From CAYLSO01 sp964386525 (GTDB taxonomy: Bacteria > Eisenbacteria > RBG-16-71-46 > DASYSL01), in the NCBI GenBank assembly GCA_964386525.1, contig CAYLSO010000235.1, positions 1 through 9,976 on the forward strand: a DNA stretch of 9,976 nucleotides, in the 5' to 3' direction. Below the pieces are notes generated by a model that was given only the letters and a program-made list of their open reading frames with translations, was not told where the DNA came from and searched no databases. This document shows, piece after piece, positions 1-6,373 of the stretch. How positions within the stretch are numbered: position 1 is the stretch's first letter; each line of letters opens with the position of its first letter. Made by a program: the position numbers and the translations under genes.

Positions 1-743
1 CTGCAGGCCGAGCGGCTGGCCCTCATCGGCACCATGTCGGCCAAGCTCGCCCATGAGGTTCGCAACCCGCTCAACTCGCTGGTGCTCGGGCTCGACCTCA
101 TCCGCGACAACCTCGGCGACCTGGCGGAGGTGGGGGGCGAACGCGTGCGGGAGACGCAGCAGCTGCTCGGCTCGATCGAGTCGGAGATGGAGCGCATCCA
201 GAAGGTCGTCGAGCACTACCTGCGCTTCGCCCACCTGCCGCAGCTGCAGCTCAAGCAGATCAGCCTGGACGAAGCGCTGCGCTGGCGGCTCGATCTCATC
301 CGCCCCGACCTCGAGCTGCGGCGCATCCGCCTGGAGGTGCGGCTGACCTCCAAGGGAGCGCAGGTGATGGCCGACGAGGATCAGCTCTGGCAGGCCATCC
401 TCAACCTGGTGCGCAACGCCATCGAGGCCATGCCGCAGGGTGGCACCCTGCGCGTCGCCACCGCGACGCGCGACGGCAGCGTCGAGTGCGAGGTGGCGGA
501 CACCGGCGTGGGCATGACGAGCGACGTCGTGGCCAAGATGTTCCAGCCGTTCTTCAGCACCAAGGGCAACGGCACCGGACTCGGCATGCCGCTCACCCAG
601 CAGATCCTGCAGGAGCACGGTGGCGCCATTGCCTGCGAGAGCGCGCCCGGTAAGGGCACGCGTTTCCTCCTCTCCCTGCCGCCGGCCACGCCCGGCGGCC
701 GCCCCGGCTCCCCGGCGGGGGCCGTGCCCCGGCGGAGCGGCGG

Positions 744-747
<4 letters not shown>
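1..747 (+). CDS. Sensor histidine kinase, C-terminal part (5' end outside window)
   Basis: The reading frame is open from base 1, so this is the last 248 residues of a longer kinase whose sensor region lies upstream. The first in-frame ATG (34) is inside the H-box and is not a credible start. Fragment positions: the H-box has His18 in AHEVRNP, the autophosphorylation site. A dimerisation helix follows to about residue 80. The ATP-binding domain has the N-box around 135-139 (NLVRNAIEA), G1 DTGVGM at 167-172, F-box FQPFFSTK at 181-188 and G2 GTGLGM at 191-196. These boxes match NtrB/ZraS-type kinases. A Pro/Gly/Arg-rich tail of about 20 residues ends the protein. The TGA overlaps the GTG start of the next gene by four bases, which indicates translational coupling with its response regulator. 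The signal sensed cannot be told from this fragment. Confidence 0.95.
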
Positions 748-2165
<1,418 letters not shown>

Positions 2166-2422
2166 CGCCCCTGGCCGGGGACGTTCTGTCCTGGGCGGGG
2201 TGGGCCGACCCCCGCGCGACCCCGTTCCTCCCCGCTCAAAGCCCGCTGCGGCAACGCCTTCCTGCCTCCGACTACGGCCGTGCTCGCGTCCGGCATCATC
2301 CGTGCAACGCCGGGGCGGCGATCCGGTCACCCTTAGTCCATCCACCCCCTGGCGAGCCCCGGCCGGGCCTCACGCGGCTTCCCGCCGCGCCCCGGGCGGG
2401 GGCCGCACACCCGGGAGAGGGC

Positions 2423-2869
2423 ATGATTCGCGGCAAGGTCCAATGGGTCCCGCGCGACGACCGCCTGCACCACTTCGTCGGCACTTCGGGTTCGGGCCAC
2501 GGGATCGTCTTCGACGACCTCGAGGGCGGCACTGGGCCCACCCCCGTCGAAGCCGTCGCGCTCGCCTTGGCGGGGTGCACGGCCTTCGACGTCATCACCA
2601 TCCTGAAGAAGAAGCGGCAGGAGGTCCGCCGCTACGAGGTTCGCGTGGAGGCCGAGCAGCAGCTGGGGCCGCCCGCGGTCTTCGCCGCCATCCACGTGCA
2701 CCACGTGGTCGAGGGGCGGGGAATCAGCGAGGACGCCGTGCGGCAAGCGGTCGACCTCTCCCACCGCAAGTACTGTTCGATAGGGGTGATGCTCGGCAAG
2801 ACGGCGCCGATCCGGGTTTCCTTCGAGGTCGTGGAGTCGGCCCCGCCCGCCCCCCTGCCGCAGGACTAG
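2423..2869 (+). CDS. OsmC/YhfA-family protein
   Basis: The predicted protein has 148 residues, near the usual size of the family. The ATG at 2423 is preceded by a good ribosome site (GGGAGAGG) and agrees with the family's N-terminus. The long frame further upstream is only an out-of-frame reading of the kinase and regulator genes. Family hallmarks are the PTPVEAVALALAGCTAFD segment with Cys52 at the start of the central helix, and Cys118 in SHRKYCSIGVML. These are the two conserved cysteines of OsmC/Ohr proteins, which in characterised members reduce organic hydroperoxides. The closest fit is the YhfA-like branch, whose substrate is poorly defined. It is separated from the regulator gene by 257 bases with no evident gene, and is probably transcribed separately. 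No signal peptide is seen, so it is cytoplasmic. Confidence 0.9.
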   Translation: MIRGKVQWVPRDDRLHHFVGTSGSGHGIVFDDLEGGTGPTPVEAVALALAGCTAFDVITILKKKRQEVRRYEVRVEAEQQLGPPAVFAAIHVHHVVEGRGISEDAVRQAVDLSHRKYCSIGVMLGKTAPIRVSFEVVESAPPAPLPQD

Positions 2870-2886
2870 AGCCTGCGGAGGACCGG

Positions 2887-2904
2887 CCCCCGACTCGCCG
2901 GGGG
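2887..2904 (+). terminator. Possible hairpin terminator after the OsmC-like gene
   Basis: CCCCCG (2887-2892) and CGGGGG (2899-2904) form a six-pair stem around the loop ACTCGC, 17 bases after the stop codon. There is no T-tract, and the G-run continues to 2908, so this may be only part of the surrounding C/G-rich tract. Weak call. Confidence 0.35.
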
Positions 2905-2933
2905 GGGGCGGCCCGGACCGGCCCCCCGGCCGA

Positions 2934-2961
2934 CCCCCGCCCCGGGCTGACCCCCACCCCC
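2934..2961 (-). other. G-quadruplex-prone tract on the minus strand
   Basis: On the plus strand five-, four-, five- and five-base C runs are separated by G, GGGCTGA and A. Read on the minus strand this is four G-runs of at least four with loops of 1, 7 and 1 bases, a canonical quadruplex motif. A further C6 run lies at 2922-2927 and a G9 run on the plus strand at 2900-2908. It sits in the 410-base gap between the OsmC-like gene and the nucleotidyltransferase gene, upstream of the promoter-like island. Function, if any, is unknown. Confidence 0.5.
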
Positions 2962-3081
2962 GGCCGACCTGCGAGCCTCCTCACCGGCCAATCGGTCCGG
3001 CCCTCTGCCCCGCCGCCGCCAGGATGTCCGCGATCATGGAGCCGGATTCCCCAAGTGCCGCCCGCCGCTTTCTGCGATCTG

Positions 3082-3124
3082 TGCTATTCTTTTCTTGATA
3101 ACAAGTTGGGGGTTAGGGCATAAG
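3082..3124 (+). promoter_or_regulatory. Promoter-like AT-richer island upstream of the nucleotidyltransferase operon
   Basis: This is the clearest AT-richer patch in the left half of the window. Two overlapping readings are possible. One is an extended -10 element, TGCTATTCT (3082-3090), which would start RNA near 3097 and include the whole folded leader. The other is TTGATA (3095-3100) with CATAAG (3119-3124) at 18-base spacing, which would start RNA near 3131 and cut off the first leader stem. A short dyad, CTTG-ATAA-CAAG (3094-3105), lies here and could be an operator. The first reading fits the leader better, but neither is proven. Confidence 0.45.
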
Positions 3125-3229
3125 TGTGTGCTGAAGCAACACCAGGGCACGCTCTATGCGTTAGCCCATAAGATGCCCCCGCTCCTCGGGCGCAGGAAGC
3201 GCCCGGCTCGCCGTCGTTTCCGGACGGCG
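3116..3229 (+). ncRNA. Putative structured 5' leader (three-way junction plus two hairpins)
   Basis: The RNA can fold into a closed three-way junction. P1 pairs GGGCAT (3116-3121) with ATGCCC (3173-3178). P2 is GTGT/ACAC with an inner TGC-TGAA-GCA hairpin (3124-3142). P3 pairs GGGC-ACGC with GCGT-TA-GCCC around the loop TCTAT (3145-3167). Two more perfect 7-bp hairpins follow: CGGGCGC-AGGAA-GCGCCCG (3187-3205) and CGCCGTC / GACGGCG (3209-3229). Joining segments repeat: TTAGGGCATAAG (3113-3124) and TTAGCCCATAAG (3161-3172). The GGGC and GCCC strands of P1 and P3 could swap partners, as expected of a switch. I recognise no known riboswitch core. The folds were found by eye, and GC-rich DNA makes chance stems common. 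Confidence 0.4.
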
Positions 3230-3279
3230 GCATGGCCCGTCGGCCGAGTGCACCGGCCGCGCCGGGCGGAGGAAGCTCG

Positions 3280-4233
3280 ATGGCTATCCCGATGGATCTG
3301 TGGGTAGTCGTCCTGGCAGCCGGGGACGGATCGCGCCTGATCGAGTGGACTCGGGACGGCACGGGGCGTCCGGTTCCCAAACAGTATTTCTCGTTCGGTG
3401 CCGGGGAGTCGATGCTGGCCCGCACGCTCGCGCGTGCGCGGCGTCTCGTTGCTACCACTCGCATCCTGACCGTCGTTGCCGAGCAGCACCGCGAGTGGTG
3501 GGCGCGGGAGCTCCAGGGGCTCCCGGCGGAAAACGTCGTCGTGCAACCGCGCAACCGCGGCACGGCGGCGGGGATCCTCCTGCCGCTGCTGCGCCTGCTG
3601 ACGCGCGACCCCGACGCGGCGGTGGTGATCCTGCCTTCGGACCACTACGTGGAGCACGAGGAAGTGCTCCGCCAAGCGACGCTGCGGGCCATCGGGCATG
3701 TGTCGCGGGAGCCGTGGAGCATCGTGCTGCTCGGCATCGAGCCGGACGACCCGGATCCGGAGTACGGTTGGATCCTGTCGGCGCCGGGCGAAACGAGGAC
3801 GATCCGGTCCGTCCTCAGGTTCGTGGAGAAGCCGGGGGCGGCAGAGGCGGCGCGCCTGATGGCCGAGGGCGCGCTGGTCAACAGCTTCATCTTCGCCGCC
3901 ACCGCGCGGCAGCTGTTGCGCCTCTACGAGGAGTCCCAGCCGGCCCTGCTGCGGCACTACCTGATGAACCTGCCGCTGCGGGGCTGGGGGCGCGAGGCCC
4001 TGGAAGCGCTGTACCGCTTCCTGCCGGCGCGCGACTTCTCCCGCGACCTGCTGCAGCCGAGCGCGTCGCGTTTGCGGATGCAGCAGGTGGGACCTTGCGG
4101 CTGGACGGACCTGGGAACGCCGGGCAGGGTGGCTCGCTGGATGGAGAAGCGCCGCGCCGTGGCCACGGCCCCGGTACGGCGCGCAGCGGAGGCGGCGGCC
4201 GCGGCGCCCACGGGCGACCGCGTCGCCGTGTGA
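3280..4233 (+). CDS. Sugar-1-phosphate nucleotidyltransferase (mannose-1-phosphate guanylyltransferase-like)
   Basis: The predicted protein has 317 residues. I chose ATG 3280 because GGAGGAAG lies at 3268-3275 with ideal spacing and the family fold begins right after it; the in-frame ATG at 3232 lacks such a site and adds a Pro/Gly-rich tail. Motifs in order: LAAGDGSRL (12-20, nucleotide-binding loop), Lys34 in PVPKQY, QPRNRGTA (89-96), PSDH (119-122, metal-binding Asp), EYGWI (161-165), FVEKP (181-185), NSFIF (201-205) and GWTDLGTP (274-281). This order matches GDP-mannose pyrophosphorylases, which make an NDP-sugar from a sugar-1-phosphate and NTP. The shorter length indicates a catalytic domain without the isomerase half of bifunctional ManC. 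The exact sugar and nucleotide are uncertain. It heads a three-gene run, 40 bases before the CBS gene, and its leader may be regulatory. Confidence 0.85.
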   Translation: MAIPMDLWVVVLAAGDGSRLIEWTRDGTGRPVPKQYFSFGAGESMLARTLARARRLVATTRILTVVAEQHREWWARELQGLPAENVVVQPRNRGTAAGILLPLLRLLTRDPDAAVVILPSDHYVEHEEVLRQATLRAIGHVSREPWSIVLLGIEPDDPDPEYGWILSAPGETRTIRSVLRFVEKPGAAEAARLMAEGALVNSFIFAATARQLLRLYEESQPALLRHYLMNLPLRGWGREALEALYRFLPARDFSRDLLQPSASRLRMQQVGPCGWTDLGTPGRVARWMEKRRAVATAPVRRAAEAAAAAPTGDRVAV

Positions 4234-4273
4234 ATCGGGGACGGCGGGTCCGCCAGGGAAGGAGCGCAGGACC

Positions 4274-4750
4274 ATGCAGGTTCGCGAGGTCATGAATCCG
4301 AACGCCGAGGCGTGCGGCCCGGCGGACAACCTGAGCACGGCGGCCGGCATCATGTGGCGGCACGACTGCGGCGTGGTTCCGGTCGTGGACGAGGGGCAGC
4401 GGGTCACCGGCGTCATCACCGACCGTGACATCTGCATGGCGGTGGCGACGCGCGGCCGGCTCGCCGCGCAGATCGCGGTGGCCGAGGTCCAGTCCGGGAG
4501 GGTGTTCACCTGCTCCCCGGACGACGACGTGCGGGCCGCGCTCCGCGTCATGGAGGAGAACCAGGTCCGCCGGCTGCCGGTGGTCGCCGGCGGCGCCGCG
4601 CTGGTGGGCGTGCTGTCGCTCCACGACGTCGTGCGGCGGACCACGCCGACCCGCGGCCGGGGCGGCGGCGGGGTTTCCTACGAGGACGTGATGGGCGTCC
4701 TGAAGGCGCTTTGCGAACCCGCCGCGGAGACGGTGGGCGCCGCCTATTAG
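4274..4750 (+). CDS. Two-CBS-domain protein
   Basis: A 158-residue soluble protein made of two CBS motifs. The first spans about 1-60 (MQVREVMNPNAEAC through VVPVVDEGQRVTGVITDRD) and the second about 68-122 (VFTCSPDDDVRAALRVMEENQVRRLPVV through LVGVLSLHDVV). A Gly-rich linker (126-133) and a short C-terminal tail follow. CBS pairs form a Bateman module that usually binds adenine nucleotides such as AMP or ATP and signals energy state. There is no attached enzyme or channel domain, so the partner must be another protein. A ribosome site GGAAGGAG precedes the ATG. The gene is 40 bases after the nucleotidyltransferase gene and 13 bases before the Crp/Fnr gene, so co-transcription is likely. Its partner is unknown. 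Confidence 0.9.
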   Translation: MQVREVMNPNAEACGPADNLSTAAGIMWRHDCGVVPVVDEGQRVTGVITDRDICMAVATRGRLAAQIAVAEVQSGRVFTCSPDDDVRAALRVMEENQVRRLPVVAGGAALVGVLSLHDVVRRTTPTRGRGGGGVSYEDVMGVLKALCEPAAETVGAAY

Positions 4751-4763
4751 GCGGGAGAAGAGA

Positions 4764-5606
4764 ATGGCCGGTTCCTCGCGGCGGGACGGCCCCGAGAACG
4801 CGCATGCGGGACCGGGTCACCCGGGCCCCCGGGAGGGCGACGAGTACATGATCCCCACCACGAGCTCCGGCAGCCCCTCGTCCCTTTCTGCCCCGGGAGA
4901 GAACGACCCGACCCGTTCGTTCCTCCGCAGCCTCATGCCGTTCAGCGCGCTCTCGCCCGGGGGCCTCGACGAGGTCGTGCGCGAGACGCGCGAGATCGCC
5001 GCCGAGAAAGGCCATATCTTCTTCCAGGAGGGCGAGCCCTCCGATTCGGTCTTCGTGGTGCGCTCGGGGCGCGTGCGCATCCAGCACCTGCACAAGGACG
5101 GGACGGTCCGCATCGTCTGCATGCTGGCCCCGGGGGACACCTTCTGCTGCCTGCCGGCGATGGACGGCGGGAGGTACCCGGCCGGCGCGGTGGCGGCCGA
5201 CCGCAGCCACGTCTATCGCCTGCCGGCGAGCCTCTTCCGCCGCCTGATGGAGCGGGAGCCGGGCTTTGCCACGCGCACCGTCCAGCACTTCTGCGGGCGT
5301 CTGCGCATGGCCAGCTGCGAGAGCTGCTGGAAGTCGCAGGACGCGCCCGCCCGGCTGGCCGGCAAGATCCTCTGCATGGCGATGAAGTTCGGCGACGACA
5401 TCCCGCTGACGCGCCGCGAGCTGGGCGAGCTGGCGGGCACCACCGTCGAGACGGCGATCCGCACCATCAAGGACTTCGAGCGCGCCGGCTGGGTGCAGCT
5501 CGGCCGGGCGCACCTGCGCGTGCTGGACCGCGCCGCCCTGGCCGAGCGCTCCGACGGCGCCGGCCCGCTGGGCGGCGCGCACGTCCAGATTCCGGTCCGG
5601 GAGTAG
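4764..5606 (+). CDS. Crp/Fnr-family transcriptional regulator, cysteine-rich
   Basis: With ATG 4764 (GGGAGAAG at 4753-4760) the protein has 280 residues, longer than the usual 220-250. An alternative ATG at 4848 gives 252 residues, but its ribosome site is about 11 bases away. After a poorly ordered Ser/Gly/Pro-rich N-terminus, the cyclic-nucleotide-type beta-roll covers about 55-165 (GHIFFQEGEPSDSVFVVRSGRVRI, then APGDTF). A dimer helix follows, then a winged helix-turn-helix at about 213-247 (LTRRELGELAGTTVETAIRTI). There are seven cysteines: 119, 128, 129, 177, 185, 188 and 204. Residues 177, 185 and 188 form C-x7-C-x2-C in the dimer helix. The Fnr N-terminal cluster is absent. The ligand could be a nucleotide, a redox centre or heme. 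It is the last gene of the probable operon. Confidence 0.92.
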   Translation: MAGSSRRDGPENAHAGPGHPGPREGDEYMIPTTSSGSPSSLSAPGENDPTRSFLRSLMPFSALSPGGLDEVVRETREIAAEKGHIFFQEGEPSDSVFVVRSGRVRIQHLHKDGTVRIVCMLAPGDTFCCLPAMDGGRYPAGAVAADRSHVYRLPASLFRRLMEREPGFATRTVQHFCGRLRMASCESCWKSQDAPARLAGKILCMAMKFGDDIPLTRRELGELAGTTVETAIRTIKDFERAGWVQLGRAHLRVLDRAALAERSDGAGPLGGAHVQIPVRE

Positions 5607-5610
5607 CGCC

Positions 5611-5638
5611 CCGGCCGCGGCGGGCGCCGCGACGCCGG
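5611..5638 (+). terminator. Bulged hairpin after the Crp/Fnr gene
   Basis: CCGGC-CGCGGC (5611-5621) pairs with GCCGCG and GCCGG (5626-5631 and 5634-5638) around the loop GGGC, with an AC bulge. This makes 11 pairs and starts five bases after the stop codon. No T-run follows, as is common in very GC-rich genomes. It may end the nucleotidyltransferase-CBS-Crp transcript, or serve as a regulatory dyad for the TetR gene just downstream. Confidence 0.5.
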
Positions 5639-5671
5639 CCGCGTGGCCCGGAGCGAAGCCAGAGGAGGCCT

Positions 5672-6280
5672 ATGGGCCGGCGTGGACCCAAGCCCGTCAA
5701 GGCGGATGCCATCGCCAAGGCCGCCCTCGCGTTGTTCGTCGAGCTGGGGGTGAAGGGGGCGACGACGCGCGCCATCGCGCGCCGGGCCCAGACCACCGAG
5801 GGTAGCCTCTACCGCTACTACGCGAGCAAGGAGGAGCTGGCGCGCCGCGTGCTCTCGAACTGCCTGGTGGAGTTCGGCGAGAGCATCGCCCGGGCGCTCG
5901 AGGGCGTGACCGGGCCGCGACAGCGCCTGCGGACCTTCGTCCTCGCCTACCTCGACTACGCCCGCCGCGCGCCGCTCGAGCACGCCCTCATCGTGCAGAC
6001 CCACAACCTCAATCCCGGCGGATTCCCGGATGAGATCCTGCGCCCGCGGCGCATCCTCACGGAGATCCTAGCCGCGGGGAACGCCGGGGGGGAGTTCGAC
6101 GGCCAGGACCCGCGCCAGACGGCGCCCTTCGTCGCCGGCGGGCTGGACCGCGTCATCGCCCTGCTCGCGAGCGGGCGCGGCGAGTTCGACGCCGCGCCGG
6201 TGGGTGAGGCGATGTGCGACTCGGTGGAGAAGCTGGTGGGCGTGCGGCGGGATGCGGAGCGGGCGGCGGTCGAGCGCTAG
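5672..6280 (+). CDS. TetR/AcrR-family transcriptional regulator
   Basis: The predicted protein has 202 residues, typical of the family. A strong ribosome site (GAGGAGG) sits just before the ATG. The DNA-binding domain is N-terminal: residues 11-25 form the first helix and the helix-turn-helix is TTRAIARRAQTTEGSLYRYYASKEEL (31-56), with the family's GSLYRYY recognition signature. The remainder (about 65-200) is the variable helical ligand-binding and dimer domain and shows no recognisable ligand signature. It is separated from the Crp/Fnr gene by 65 bases that hold a hairpin, and it converges on the cytochrome b/c fusion gene. Such repressors usually control themselves or nearby genes, so the cytochrome gene or the upstream operon could be targets, but no matching operator pair is evident. 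Confidence 0.93.
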   Translation: MGRRGPKPVKADAIAKAALALFVELGVKGATTRAIARRAQTTEGSLYRYYASKEELARRVLSNCLVEFGESIARALEGVTGPRQRLRTFVLAYLDYARRAPLEHALIVQTHNLNPGGFPDEILRPRRILTEILAAGNAGGEFDGQDPRQTAPFVAGGLDRVIALLASGRGEFDAAPVGEAMCDSVEKLVGVRRDAERAAVER

Positions 6281-6299
6281 GCGACGGGTGATCCTGCCG

Positions 6300-6335
6300 G
6301 ACGGCGGCGGCCGGGAGGGTCTCCCTGCCGCCGTC
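6300..6335. terminator. Bidirectional hairpin between convergent genes
   Basis: GACGGCGGC (6300-6308) pairs with GCCGCCGTC (6327-6335), and inside it GGGAG pairs with CTCCC (6313-6325) around the loop GGT. It begins 20 bases after the TetR stop and ends 38 bases before the cytochrome stop on the other strand, exactly where a shared terminator is expected. T-tracts are missing on both sides. Confidence 0.6.
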
Positions 6336-6373
6336 GCTCTGCCGGGCGGCGCCGGACCCGAAGGGCATGTCCG

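Noticed and set aside
2168..2180. Short CCCC/GGGG hairpin after the regulator gene as a terminator
   Set aside because: Only four pairs around a five-base loop with no T-tract; such stems are common by chance here. No gene is evident in 2166-2422.
3116..3178. Hammerhead ribozyme, because of the three-way junction
   Set aside because: The conserved CTGATGA and GAAA core strands are absent.
3232..3279. Earlier in-frame ATG for the nucleotidyltransferase
   Set aside because: It lacks a good ribosome site, lies at the edge of a hairpin, and adds only a Pro/Gly/Ser-rich tail, whereas 3280 has GGAGGAAG at ideal spacing.
3154..4644. Minus-strand open frame of 496 codons across the nucleotidyltransferase and CBS genes
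   Set aside because: It crosses two well-supported genes on the other strand and has no motif or ribosome site.
5644..5661. Possible sigma-54 promoter (TGGCCCGGAGCGAAGC) before the TetR gene
   Set aside because: The GG-to-GC spacing is 11, not 10, and the -12 half is not TTGC-like.
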